Assembly: GCF_001540865.1 (NCBI RefSeq)
Contig: NC_033621.1
Location: 17,072,573-17,136,572, forward strand
Source of the DNA: Ananas comosus
Lineage: Eukaryota; Streptophyta; Magnoliopsida; Poales; Bromeliaceae
Direction: 5' to 3'
Length of the DNA: 64,000 bases
Numbering within the stretch: the first letter of the stretch is position 1; each line of letters opens with the position of its first letter. A program made the translations under genes and the position numbers. The notes beneath the pieces are model-generated. The model saw nothing but the letters and a program-made list of their open reading frames with translations, was not told the origin of the DNA and ran no database searches. Below are positions 1 to 13,600 of the stretch, piece by piece.

Positions 1-62
1 CTGCTGCAGTTAGAGAGTTGAGAGAAGAGACGGGTGTTACATCAGCGGAGATCATTGCGGAG
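1..62 (+). CDS. Nudix gene exon (partial at left edge), Nudix box
   Basis: The frame starts at base 3 and reads AAVRELREETGVTSAEIIAE. It contains the RE..EE.G part of the Nudix box. The G-x5-E part lies outside the window. The exon ends in phase 0 at GAG, followed by donor GTTGGA. Confidence 0.9.
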
Positions 63-3000
63 GTTGGACTTCTAATCTAATTTTTCTAACTTTGTATTAT
101 TAACTCCATTGTAGCTTATTAAAGAGGTTTGACAATTTATTGTTGTTGCCTGATATACTTTAAGCACAGAGAAGAGAAAAACTGAACTAAGTGACAACAC
201 CATTTAATCTTCTTGGTTCATCAGCTGATAAATCTCTTTCCATATTTCCTAAGAAGAAGGAATAGCTTGAAGACATAGTTTGCGACCTTGGAGTTATACT
301 CATTGTGTTTGTATTTTCATTAACTTAGCTCTCATGTTTGGTTGCCTTGATCAAGCCATATGCACAGGAGTACAAGTTCATAAACCTCTTGATTGCAAGG
401 ATTATGCTTTGTCTGATGTCCCTCGAACCTATCACCCAGAGTTTTATGATCATAACAAGGCACTTCTAGTTGCTACTATTTGTTTGACTACGCTGCATGA
501 GATAATCTACAAAGAGCCCATTAGCCCAACCAATCAGGCATTACTTGTTTGACCTGTCAATATGCTCTGTTTTAACCACTGTTTGGACTAATGATAATTT
601 GAAATTATACTTCCAGTTTATGATCAAAATTTGGCTGTGGTGTTGGATGCAATGGTGTTTGACGAAGTGTTGTTTAAGTATTGCTATTAGAAAAGAAGCT
701 GATGCGGAACCATATTCAAAGACAGTTTGGTCGAGTCATCTTTTATTTATTTGAGTCAATTTTTGTATTAGGATAGAATTAATTTGTTTAGGTTTTAATT
801 TTTTTTAATTTTCGGAATTATTTTGTTTGTTAATTTGTTTTAGTCGTTTTTTAAAGATTTTACAGATTTTTTTAGGATTTATTATGTAGAATAAATATCT
901 AAAAATTAGAGATATGATTTAGGCTTGCTTGATATGTTTGAATTAGGAAAAGATTCCTAAAATCTTGGGATTTTTTTAGATTAGGATTATGTTCTGAAGG
1001 TTGTAAATATAGTCTATGTCTTGTAATTTAGAGACGTGTTATGATGGAATAAAATTTGGATTTTGTATTTTGACTGCGGTCATGATATCTCCTTCCCTCT
1101 TCTTTGCAGTCATGATATCTACTTCTCCTTCCCTCTTCTTAGCCTTGTGTGTTGGCAAAATTCTTTTTCCAAAAAGATTCTATCTTTTCTTTCTTTCCTC
1201 ATCTTTTCTCTTTTCCTTTAATTCTCTCTTATTCTTCTTCTAAATTTACTTTTCCAATTTTTTAGAACAACTCTGGCTTTTTCCTATTTATCGACTATTT
1301 CTTCAATTTTCTCTTAATTTTCTTAATTTTTTTAAAAATCACAAAATAAAAAAAATTGTCGAAACCCTTGCTCCAACCTCTCTTTTGGATTTTTTTTTTT
1401 AATTTGAAAAATTGATTTAAACTTCATTAAAACCTTTAAAAGTTAAAAAAATTTTGAAAATTACTCAAAAATTTCTAGAAAATTCTAAATTTGGTTTGAA
1501 ACAGATTTTGGGCTCACCATTAGTAAGATAGATTAGGGTTTTCCTAATTTGTCCTGCGTACCAAATTGATGCGATACAAATTAGAAAAATCATAATCTAT
1601 CTTGCTAGTGATGAACCTAAAATCTGTTTAAAATCAAATTTAGAATTTTCTATAAATTTTAGAATAATTTTCAATTTTTTTAAACTATTAAAGGTTCTAA
1701 TGAATTTTAATTCAATTTGCGGAATAAAAAAAGAAATCCAAAAGATAGGCTGGAGCCAGAGTTTCGTCTGACCTTTTTTATTTTTTATTTTTAAAAAATT
1801 AAGAAAATTAAGAGAAAATTGAAAAAGTCGAGTAAATAGGAAAAATTAGAAAATTTGTAGAATTGTTTTAGAAAATTGGAAAAGCAAATTTAGAAGAAAA
1901 GTAAAAGAGAAATAGAGGAAAGGAGAAAAGATAAGGAAGATAAGAGAAAGATAGAACCTTTTTAAAAGAAGAATTTTGTCGGTGCACACAGCAGGGAAGG
2001 AGGGAAGAAGGTACTATGACCGCAGTCAAAATACAAAATATAAATTTTATTCCATCGTAATTCGTCTCTAAATTACAAAGCAGACTATACTTATAACCTT
2101 CAAAATATAATCCTAATCTAAAACAATTCCCACGATTTTAGGAATCTTTTCCTAATTTGAACATATCTAAAAAAGCGTAAACCATTTCCTTAATTTTTAG
2201 ATATTATTCCACATGATAATGTGGAGACCAAAATTTTTAATTTTCGGAAAATGGGTTAACCGAATAAATTCAAAAAGGGGTAGGCTACTTCTGTAAACAG
2301 AATAGTTTTCGGTGAAATGAAAACTTCCACCCTCAAGGTCTGGTAGTGCCAAAAGTCGTGTTGAGATCCGTTTTCAGGTTTGGCGCAGCAAAAGTATGGT
2401 TTAAGGCAAAATACGACGAGTGGTCGTTTTGGTGAAACTGGATTTTTTGGCACCTTCATTTTATGTGTCGATTTACGTGAAAAATTCACGGAGAGGTGTC
2501 ATTGGACAAAGTATGAATTTTTAGTAAGAAACACAAAGGTTGGGGGTTTAATTGCAATTTTTGCAAAGTGTGAAAAATGAGCACTTTGCGAAGGGGCTGT
2601 CGTTTCACGTGAGAAATTTCGCAGTTTTGACGAGCGAAGGGATCCATATGAAAATAGACTCAGAGAACACGCATATCAATTTTCTCAAAAGTTCGGGGAT
2701 TTACGTGTAAAATGGCAATAAGAGGAAGTCGTGAGAAAAAAATGGAATCAAAGGATTTTTCGAAGGGAAATGTGAAATTCCTGCTTCAAAATGCACGAAA
2801 TTTTGTAGGGAGGGGCTAATGCACGAAATATGTGTGTTGGTGGGGACTGAAGAAAAAATGGAGTTTTTGTGGGACTAAGTTGCATTGTAACTATATATAT
2901 ATGTGGGTATAGGAAATCCTAACCCTTGGAGATCCTGTCACGCCCCGCCCCGAAACCACTACCAATTTGGCACGATTCGGCCGCGGCGGCAGACCGCCGA

Positions 3001-6000
3001 ACGGACAGCACTTCCCACTGTCCGCCCAAGGCTCAACCACAGGAATGTGTACAAGAATTTGCCCAGGACTTTAAATTCTAAACATACACATTCAACGAGG
3101 GCACAAACAGTGCCAACAACAAGAAGAGCAAGTAATCCACAAGATATACGAGTGAAATAAAGAGAGAGTACTTTACTAACTATTACAATAGTTACATTCT
3201 TTACCTTTACATCATTTTCCAAAATGAATACATTTGATCCTCAAAATACATAGCTCTCCGATCTCACCTACATGAATCTCTCTCAATACATAGGTGACTA
3301 ATGCAAAAAGGAAAGCTACTATACTACCACGGTCTCACTGGTCGGGCGCGACGCCCTTGCCGCGGTCCTCTCTCTGCAGCCCTGAACCTACCACTGGAAA
3401 TAGAGTGGGGTGAGAACTATCTTCCATAGTTCCCAGTGGGCTCGGCCGCCGACTCTGCCGATCTCCCCACTAGGTCCAAGTGGGCACAAGTAACAACAGA
3501 TAGATAGATAGATATGTATCTGAAAGCTGTAAATGCAGTAGTAGGAAAACTATGCTACTATGCCCATAATCATGAATATGAATGCATGCATCATATAATA
3601 AAGGTTTGCTACCATGCTAACAAATTCGATCCATGTTCGAATAGTAATGTTCAATGACATTTATAAACCCTTAACCTTTTTCATTTACCCAATCTGTGGC
3701 GAAGCCCTAGGGCTCGCCCATGACTCACCTTCAAATCCCAAAGTGGGGAGGGAGCTCCAAGTGCACCCAAGCCCGGGACCGTCTGCGGACCTCCATGTGG
3801 TCCGGACCTCCAAGTGGTCCTAGTCGCGCGACACTCCGGAGTACTCGACGACAATCCCCTCCATGTGGGGATTGGATGGCTATACCATCCCAAACGCAGA
3901 CTGTGAGCTAGATCTATCCTCTCCAAGTGAGGATACTCTACAACTAGAGTCAATACCCAATCGAATTCTCTCCAAGTGAGGAAGCACTATCACTAGGGTC
4001 CATAACCCAATCAAATCCTCTCCAAGTGAGGAAGCCCTACCACTAGGGTCAATATCTCTCGCGGGATCATTTGTTCCCGACAATCATGCAACGTTATTTA
4101 GGTTGTCTAAATTCATTGTTCACAAGGCATTTTCTAAGGGATCCACCTATCCCTAGGTCCATTGACCTCTAGTGTCATTTACACTACATTAATGCCACTC
4201 GTTATCATTCAATGTTTGGATGCCACTCGTTTGTTCTTTCACGATAACACTACTTTCTATGTCATCAACACCCCCATCGGGTTCATCTCTATCTTTAGCA
4301 TCATAGGATCCACCTTCCGACCCAATCCTCACCTATCTAGTTACCAAGCGTTCCAAGTACACTAGGCCATCAATTAGAAAGCATAAGGAATGGAGCTACT
4401 ATGCAATCCTACAATGCAACATGAAGAGATGAGATTAAATGCAATCTAAGACATAGAAAGGAGTTCGAAAGTTTCGGATGACACCCCCCACCTTTTTATC
4501 GATGTAGAGGCTTTGGAAATTCTTCTCGACGAGCTTTACAAAAAGGCTTTAGCCTTCCTCGCCCGAATCAACACTAGCCCGGCCTGATTTTGCCGAGAAC
4601 TTCACGTCGGTTCGTCGAATGCTAAAATCGACTTCGCCCCCGCGTTTTGGGACATATCAATAGGGTTTCCAAGACTTCAAATGAGATCAATCTCATACTT
4701 TTACAAAAACCCCATTTTGGAGCCCTAGGTTTGCACCTATAACAAACCACCCCATAAATTCCTAGATTCTTGGGATTGATCTATTTAGAAGCTTGCTTAG
4801 GGTCCATTTGACCCATCCCAAGGCATAAAACCCAAAAACCCTAAGTCCTAGAAGCTAGGGTTGTTGCTTACCTCTTGAGCTACACCAATGGGAAGAGGAG
4901 AGGGAGAGGAAGATGCTCCTAGCCTCCTTCTTCTTCTCCTCCTTCTTCTTCTTCTTCTCCTCATTCTTCTTCTTCTCTTTCTTCTTCTCCTTCTTTGTTA
5001 TTTCTAGAGAGAGAGAGAGAGCAAGAGAGAAATGAGAGTGAGAGAGAGGAGAAAGAGAGAGTGTGAGGGAGAGAGAGGGCTCAGCCCACTCAAATAAAGG
5101 CTATTTTGCATAAAAGCCCCTCAACTTTCACCCCTGTGCACTGCCCTTACTGGGCAGTTTTCGCGCGGAGGGACCGGTCTCCCCGACTTGGGACCGGTCC
5201 CCGAGAGCTTCCCTCGGGCGCACGCGTTCGGGAACCGGTCTCTCCCCGGGAGACTGGTCCTCGGGAAACCGGTCCTCACCTGGGAGGTCCCCGAGAGCTC
5301 GATTCTCTGGACTTAGCCAATTTTTGGCTTCTCTCGCTCGGATCACATTCGGGAACCGGTCCCTCCCTGCCAGGGACCGGTTGCATCACGCAACCCCGCT
5401 ACGCCCAGCCAGGGGAACCGGTCTCTCACCTGCAGAGACCGGTCCCCGAGAGCAACATTGGCCCAATGATGCAGCTTGCCCCATTTGCTCTCGCGGACTC
5501 AACTCCAAGGCACTTTTTGTGCTTTGGACATTCTCAACTCCCACAAAGGGTATACTTTTGATAATTAGTCGATCCCGGATGAAGTACAATCCTCGGACTT
5601 CGAGAATTCACTTCCTTACACCCTCAGCTGCTGNCGTTTGCATCACGCAACCCCGCTACATCCAGCCAGGGGAACCGGTCTCTCACCTGCAGAGACCGGT
5701 CCTCGAGAGCAACATCAGCCCAATAATGCCATTTGTCTCATTTGCTCTCGCGGACTCAACTCCAAGGCACTTTTTGTGCTTTGGACATTCCCAACTCCCA
5801 CAAAGGGTATACTCTCGACAATGAGTCGATCCTGGATGAAGTACAATCCTCGGATTTCGAGAATTCACTTCCTTACAGATCCCCTCCCTTACCCAACCGC
5901 TGCGCCGCCCTTGCCTCGCCGCCGGCAATCCCCCGACCTACGGGGTAGCTACTAGCAAGGCCTTTCTTTTTCTCTCTATCTTTCTCCCTCATTCTCTCTT

Positions 6001-9000
6001 TTGGACCAACCCCATGGTCGCTGCTGCGGCCACCACCTCGGCTGTCGCCGGCCCAGAAGGATTTCGGCGACCCTCCTTGTTGCTACCACCGCCGCTTAGG
6101 TGCCCTGTGCGGACTTGGGTTCTATGCAGGAACCCGAATGTCAACCCTATGGCCGAGTTCTAGATTCAACGTCGCTGCGCCGCTGCCGCGCCTCCACCGC
6201 TGGCCACTGCTCTCTGGGGCTCCCTCCGGTCGAGGCTGATCCCTCCGTGCTAGTGCCTGCCGTATATTGTCGCACGGAGGTCATCAAAAGCAAGCTGCCC
6301 TGCTGCTGCTCTTTTTCTGGCTCGGGCTAGGGCTGGCTTAGGCCGAGTTTCCTGTTCCGGCCACTTGGACTACCAAGGACTTCGCTGCAAGGGAGCATGG
6401 TCATTCGGAAGGCCCGTACATTGCCGCGTTCACCTCGGTTGTTGTTGGGGGTCCTCTGGTTGCTGTATTAGCGATGTCGCTCCTCGGGGACTTCTCGGTT
6501 CGACGAACAAGTTGCCCTAACTTTCTCCTCGATGCTCGGATTCGCTCCGTACAGCAGCATGGTGCCCGGGACGTCGCTTCTGGACGGTACCTTCACTCGA
6601 ATTTCGCACTTGCGGAGTCAACGGTAAATTCCTAAACTGTATTATTGTTATATTTCCGCACGCTAGGTGTTCGACAAATTGCCAAAACAACTTTGTTGCA
6701 TCGGGGTTGTCCCGGACAGTAATGTTTCAACTATGGATGGTCCGAACTTCATGTTCGATGCTCGGGAGACCCTCAATGAGGGTTTCACGGTGATCGGCAT
6801 GCAAAACGGTGAGTTAGGTGTGGTAGGTAGGTGATTTTTGCTCTGTTTTCGCAGAGCGGGTTCGGCTACTGGTTGCAATGGTCAGGTAGCATTGGTTGGT
6901 GGTTGGGAACTCGCTAGTGCGAGCATAGACCACCGAGCAACCCTAGATGGGTTCCAGAGCCAAAAATAACGATTTTTGGGAACTCGGCATGGCGATTTTG
7001 GGGACTGTGCACCTGAATCACACCACTTGGTGTGCGGCTGTCCCGACACCCAAAAGAGTTTTTTGGGACAGCGAGGATGGTCGAATGACTTTCGGAGTGT
7101 TTCGAAACAATTCGGGGCTAATCTGGACCTCAAATGCGAAAATCCTCAAATGCGAAAATCGGGCGGTTTCATGTCACACTGGTTGCTGCTGTTTGCAGCG
7201 GGGTAGCAGCCTTATTGGCTGGTTATAGGATGAGGTTTGACACCTCTGGTTGCAACAAAAGGGCTACTGGTAGTTCCGGTGCCGAAATGGTCATTCCGGA
7301 AGCCAAATCTGTGATTTTCGGGATCTCGGTTTTTCGTTTTGGCGCACTTTTCGTGCGGCTGTCCCAACGGCAAAAGATTGGCATTTTGAGGCAGCGGTAA
7401 GGTAGGTTGGGTATTTGGCATGGTTCGGGACACCCCATACGCTGGGGTGGTGTCCTGGCAAGCCGGCACGACGATCGGGTGAGTTTTCAGTAAAATATAG
7501 GGATTCTGAAATCCGATCATACATCAGTTTGGTTCGTAACTTTAGTCACAGGTATGGGTAATTAGTGGATTTGAGCTAATTACTGGCTGGGTTGGACTTT
7601 ATATAGGTCTGGGCAATAGTAAGAGGCACTATTAGGGGGTCAACGACCCAGATCATGGTTACGGTAGAGGTAGGTGCTTCGAGTTGGTGTCAGTGAGACA
7701 GTATTTACTCGATTTCTATTTCTTTACTTGTTGAGTAATTACTTTACGGCATGCATTCCCGCTTTTCTCTACATGTCAGCATCTTTGTTTCATTCCTGAC
7801 ATTCTTGTAGTACTATCCTGTATAGTGATAAACAGTTATTTGACATGTAGAGTAGGCTTATTTTGACTATCTGGGGACCTTTAGGTCCAGGTGAGGTGAC
7901 ATTGGTCCATCTTTTGATCTCTGATTCCGGCGTTTATACGCCAAGGCATTCAGCTTTACGCCACGGTTACCGGTTACGTCGACGTTTAGTTGATCATCTC
8001 ATTGATTTGTCATTGTGCTTAGGAGTATTCACAGACACCGAGTCGGTTTGGCCATCGATGGGTGCACTTATCTGCATGGATCAGGTCTAGTGCATTATAG
8101 TGACGGGTAGTGCCTGAGGTCGACGGACCAATATGGCAGTTACGGATTTGGCTTTTACACTAACTACTTGTACTTGTGATATATTAATTGGTAGGTTTCC
8201 TTTTTATAGTAGCGGATTCTCGTCATATATTCTATTCATATGCACTTCTTGCTACTGTACGCATTATTTCCATCTGATCATATGGCAGGTTGTGGATTAT
8301 GTATAAGCATTAGACTTTTTGTCCATTCAGGCATATAAAGATGGGTTCTTTATAGTGGCGGCATGTTGATTGTTTATTGTTCATATTCATATCTCTTGCT
8401 AGTGTAGGTTTACTTTCAGTTCTCTATACTTGTCTCTATATCTCTTTTGTATCGTTTTCGGTGTGTACAACTTGCATTTGTGGCTCTGTCGTACCCACTG
8501 AGAAACCTCAGATTGGTTTCTCACCCCACAGTTTTCCGTAGGTGGTATTGGTGAGGAGGCAGGTCAGATCATGGCATGAGATCCCGGAGCATGACAAATT
8601 ATAAACGACACCTGATATATTAAGGCTTTACAAAATGGGCCTCGGGGCGTGACAGATAGATCCTTAAAAAATCTTTTAAATCTTTTAAAAACAACTATGA
8701 CAAATTAACAAACAAAATAATTTCGAAATTAGACAAAATTTAGAACCTAAACGAATCAATCCTATCCTAATACAAAAATTGACTCAAATAAATAAAAGAT
8801 GACTCGACCGAACTCTCTTTGAATATGGCTTCGCATCAAAAGCGCTAGATTAATTCTATCCTAATACAAAAATTGACTCAAATAAATAAAAGATGACTCG
8901 ACCGAACTCTCTTTGAATATGGCTTCGCATCAAAAGCCCTAGATTAATTCTCTTAAATGTTAAGGAAAGAAGACAATTTCTTCCGTACAAGTTGAGAATC

Positions 9001-10591
9001 ACTTTTAAGAGGTGCTAACATAGAGAAGTACAAGGGATTTGTTTCTGTACAGAAATATGGTGCCCTATTTATTTCATGAAATGCAGGGCAGGAAGAGAAC
9101 ATAGCCAAGAGGCCAAAAGTTCCAAGAAAACAAATAAGAAGATACTGGTCTAATCTAAATATTTTATTTTTAATATTCTTGTCTAGGGAACAGTAAGTGC
9201 TCTATCTCCTACTAGCTTTGTTTTGCCTTAAGTAACTACAATTCAAGGCTATGATATTCTTCAGAAGACACTTAAATATATTTTGTCTGTTCTGCGGTGC
9301 TCTTGAACATATTTCATTGTATTCTCTGGTTCGTAATATGATACAGAAAAGATTGATTGTTATGTTCTTACTAGAAGAGTACGTTGAATAAGTGGGTTTA
9401 CGTTGAAACCTCATGATCACTGACAGACAAAATTGTATCTGACATATGGATGCAGGTTCCCGGTTGGCTAACTTACGATTTCCCTCAGGAAGTGAGAGAA
9501 AAATTGAATAAACAATGGGGATCAGATTGGAAAGGTCAAGCCCAGAAATGGTAAAGAAACATCAATTATATTAGTCAGGCTATTAATCCAACTTCGTCAT
9601 TTTAATATTTTTAATACTTTAATGTTTCACTGCTTATTAATCTTTTATCACCAGCTTGCTGTTTTCAGTAGACTCAGAACAATATTCATTTTTTTCTGAA
9701 GGACTTTGGGAAAAATATTTTATTTCTAGACTTTCTGAACATGACATGAATTACTAGGAAGTTGCCAAAATAGCACAACATCAAACCTTCTAACTGAAAC
9801 TAACACAATATAATTTGGTTAAGAACAGAATTAAGTTTTTCAATATTCAGGGCCTAGTCAGAAAATATCAGACAGAATCTTCAAGTCGACACAACTAACA
9901 GGACCAACATAAACATGACTTGCAAACCCAAATTTTCACACCTTACTCATGATGAGTAAATCAGATATCATGCATGTATGCTCATCAATCTTTTGGTTTT
10001 CTGACATTTGAACGCTAGTATGCTATTGATAAGAGATCCTTTGAGGTGCAAGGTAATCTCTTGGTAGAAAATTAATTGAATCTGAAGTGGTTGTGTTGAA
10101 TGTAATAAATACTGTTTTTTGTGATGTTTATGCAGCAGATAAGTTCATAATCACTGTTACTTGCTAGCAGAATGCTTCTATCAACTCATTGCTATCAGCT
10201 GATTTTATTAACTCCTTTTATCTGCTCCCCCTATGTTATTAAGTAGCTTTTAATCCCAGTTTAACTTGATATTAGGGTTCATACTGCTAGCTATCTGTGC
10301 TTTTCCTAGTGTATCAACCTTTGCAGCTGGTAAATATTGCATGTGAAGAGCAAGTTTACTCTGGCTTGTGGACAATCTAGTCCTTCTAGTTGGCATATTT
10401 TTAATATTTTTATAACAATTTTTAATAGGTTATAATTTCTTCAGCTTGTTTTCCCATTTGTTCACGACGATTACTTCATAATTGTATATTAACGAATTAA
10501 ACAGTAGTAGTCAGCCAGAAAGGAGAAATTAGGTTTCAGCACTTTATGATAGAATCTAAGAAATAAGAAAATTTGCGACAGTAAACCAATG

Positions 10592-10623
<32 letters not shown>

Positions 10624-13600
10624 GCACAAAATCACTACATACACACTGATCTTCCTTTATAAGGCACTAGCTTCTATTATTTCAATGGCCTTTCAAGGAT
10701 AGACCAAACCAGTTACAATGGTGTTCTTGACACATTTCTTGTACACTTTCTCACAAGAATTCACTCTTGCTTGAGTATAATAAATTTAGTCACTAATGAA
10801 ACTCTCTTGATGATAATGTGATTGTCAGGGATGGACGAAGATCATAGAAGCTTTTTTTTAAAATATTCTAGAGCAAGGTTTAAAGTACCGTGGCACGGGG
10901 GGCGTGCCGTTACGTCCTTGGCACGGTACGGCACGGGCACGCTTGTGTGCCGACACGTGGCACGCTTGCGTGCCGACAGATACGCACGACCTTTTACTGG
11001 CACGCTTTGGCACGGATTTATTTAAGTTTTTTTTTTATTCCAATAAGCTTTTATAATGTTATTTTGAAAGATTTAGACAAATTATTATTAATTTTTGCTA
11101 TGTATAGCTTATTATACTCATCAATTAACATGTATGTAAGCATTTTGTATATAAAGTACAACTATACCTGATGTAGAATAGAAATTAAAATTCTTTTGTT
11201 TTTATTTTTTTTTATTTGAAAAGTACAACTATACTTGCTGTAACATTTGAAAATTNTTGGACAGTTCGCAGCTGCGGGAAGGGTCGAGGTATCGAAGTTC
11301 TGTAAGGGCGGTGCGCGCAGGGTAGCGGCATTGCCGTGGCAACCAGACTTGCGGTTCAGACTAAGCAGAGAGTGAACTGAGTTCCGTTCAGCGATCAATC
11401 ATGAGGGTGGTGTCCCTAGTGTTGGGATATGGCAAGTTGCGAGCGAAAAGAGACAAGGTGTCCGATATGCTCGAACTTGGCCGAACACTTTGATTGAGAA
11501 TCGAAGTGGAGTTCTGCGAGAGCCTAACGAAGTAGGGCTTGAGCGGGCTTGTGGGACAAAGGCTAAAGGTGCCGTGCATCAACAAGTAGTCGAAATGCAA
11601 AGCAGTCAGGAGGCATGACAAGAGTCCGTGGGGAAGTCAGTAGAGCAGGAAGTAGTCGAGGCCGGCTAGTCCCGACGGAAGTCTTGAAAGCTTGAGGAGA
11701 CCATGGGTGGAGCTCGACGTTGTGCGATTGCGGAGGCATTGGGGTGACAAAAGTTGTTTGCGGAGAGGGCACGCGTATGGCATGAGTACCCACAAGAGTT
11801 GTACCTATAAGATTAAATAAGACAAACTTTAATACAATGGAAGCGGGAGTTCGAGTGGAGGAACTCACCGCGTATGAGGACGGGAGTTCGAGTGGAGGAA
11901 CTCGCCGTATGTGCGAGCGGGAGTTCAAGTGGAGGAACTCGCCGCAGATGAGATCGGGAGTCGAGTGGAAGGACTCGCCGTATAAGACTGGGAACGTCGG
12001 ATCGACGATCTGTCGCAGGCGCCTAGGGAGAGGCATGAAACCTGATATTATGGTGAGGGGTAAAGGCGAAGACGAGCAGCGTGCTGATTCGCGTGGAGAA
12101 CTCCAAGACGAGGGACGTTTGGAGTCTAACCCCTAAACCCAAGGTCGATGGATATATGACCTTGAATCCCAGAGAGGGGAAGTTTAGTCGGAGGACTATT
12201 CCTTGAGAAGGAGGTATAAGGTTGGCTACTGGACTCAGGGAACTTTGGTTAAGTCAGGGCGAAGTGGGCGTTGAGGCCGAGTAGCTCTGATGGAGAGAAC
12301 CAAGTTATGGAGGAGTGCCAGTACAACCTTGCAATCCGAGGGATTATGAGTTTTGAGTTCTGATTCCGTGGAGGAGTTAGTGTGGTGCGAGCGAAGCGCC
12401 AAGGCTGGGGAGCTCTAACTCAGGGAGGGACAGAACATGTATATGAGATGGTTGGTCGAGGAGGACCAATAGGCTTTGAAGAAGCGTTGTTAAGCAGACG
12501 AACTCGAGGGCAGGTCAGCGTGGCATGCGATGCCAAGGCCGTGGGTGGCTCTGGTCTGGAAGAGTAGTACTGCTGGCAAAGGAATTTAAAGAAGTGGGAG
12601 AGCATCGACGAGGACGTCGATGATTCAAGTGGGGGAGCCTGTCACGGGTCGATCGTTGGGTCTCGACCGTGACACCTTTGAGGGCCAAACTTGGTAGGCA
12701 TTTGGGTTGACGAAGTTATGGAGTTGCGGAGTTGAAGCGTTCCGTCAGGTAGGAGTCGCTGTCAAGTCAACGGAGGCAATTCCCTAGCAATGGCCCATGC
12801 CATGACTTGGAAATAGGTGCCGCATGCGGGGCTTGAAAACGTACCCCTCGGTGAGCACCTTTGTACCCCCGGGGTGCCAAAGGAGTGGATGCCTCGTAAG
12901 GGTATTAGAGGAGGGGTGGACACTTCGTAAGTGGCCCCGACTCCCCCGTCGACCCATAGGATATGGGTCGTCCCTTGGCTAGCGGAGTAGCCAAGCCTAG
13001 CGTTCCGTGTAGCCGGTTAATGGACGGTTGAAGGGACACGGGCCTAGGGTAATGTCGGAGACGCGAGAGGTCGACGACATTACGGAAGCGGGGAATACCG
13101 GGAGGCTTCCTCCCTAGGATCGCTTGCGCTACCTTATGCCGGCTTGGATCTCTGTAGTGGAGCGTACGAGCGGATGAGGGATAGTCTAGCGACGGATGGT
13201 CCTCCGTAAAGGACAAGGCTCGCGAAGGCAAGGGTGCCGAGCGGGGATTCGTGGGGCGCGGCGCCCACGAAGGCCAAGGAGGCGAGACTCGATAGGGACG
13301 CTAAAGGGAGGCATGCCGAGGGAGAATTCGTAAGGCGGGTGGCCTACGAGACTCGAGGGGCGGAACCCAAGGAGGCAAGCGGTATCGGTATCCGTATAGT
13401 GAACCTTGAGAGACTGGACCAATGGGGTAAGCGGCCAGGCGTGGTCGAGCCAAGGAGGGGCCAGTGGCTAGCGATGCGGAGCGAGGCCGGTTCGTTTGTA
13501 TGGGGCCTTATGAGGCGAACCTATGGGAGTCAAGGGCGCGGAGCGCCGTGGCAAAGCGAGGGTCGTTGAGACGGTCGAGAAGTACGGTGTGGACTTGTTG

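Larger units (their letters stand above)
2936..5877 (-). mobile_element. Solo LTR (family D) nested in family E LTR
   Basis: On the - strand it starts TGTAAGGAAGTG and ends GGGGCGTGACA. It is flanked by a perfect 5-bp duplication GATCC (2931-2935 and 5878-5882). It contains the ACCGGT palindrome array, a purine-rich leader (GA/CTT-rich, 4930-5080), and the conserved hairpin and splice acceptor near 3390-3440. The 40917-41529 LTR segment belongs to the same family. Confidence 0.85.
2220..8654 (+). mobile_element. Solo LTR (family E) inserted in the foldback arm
   Basis: It starts TGTGGAGACC and ends GGGGCGTGACA. Flanks are GATAA (2215-2219) and GATAG (8655-8659), a target-site duplication with one mismatch. 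The foldback arm resumes exactly at the right flank. It is interrupted by a second solo LTR (2936-5877); without that insert the LTR is about 3.5 kb. A TATA-like run lies at 2890-2902. No internal retrotransposon genes remain, so it formed by LTR-LTR recombination. Confidence 0.75.
695..8950. repeat. Long foldback (inverted-repeat) element, right arm split by a solo LTR
   Basis: The left arm (695-1551) is the imperfect reverse complement of 1576-2219 followed by 8655-8856. Only 24 bases separate the arms (1552-1575). Matched landmarks: the blocks around 1500-1550 and 1576-1640; the phenylalanine-rich stretch at 1050-1080 and its complement at 2018-2045; the arm ends at 703-790 and 8760-8850. 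Each arm is about 850 bp. The element lies within intron 1 of the Nudix gene, so the primary transcript could fold into a long hairpin. No transposase is encoded, so it is a non-autonomous foldback or MITE-like element. Confidence 0.75.

Noticed and set aside
280..754. Two adjacent small open frames in Nudix intron 1
   Set aside because: No recognisable domain, different frames, no splice-consistent context. Nothing beyond chance length.
3502..3516. Short GATA repeat
   Set aside because: Only about four units within an LTR; not informative.
10597..10623. GA repeat considered as a GAGA-factor site
   Set aside because: A plain microsatellite deep in an intron; no promoter context.
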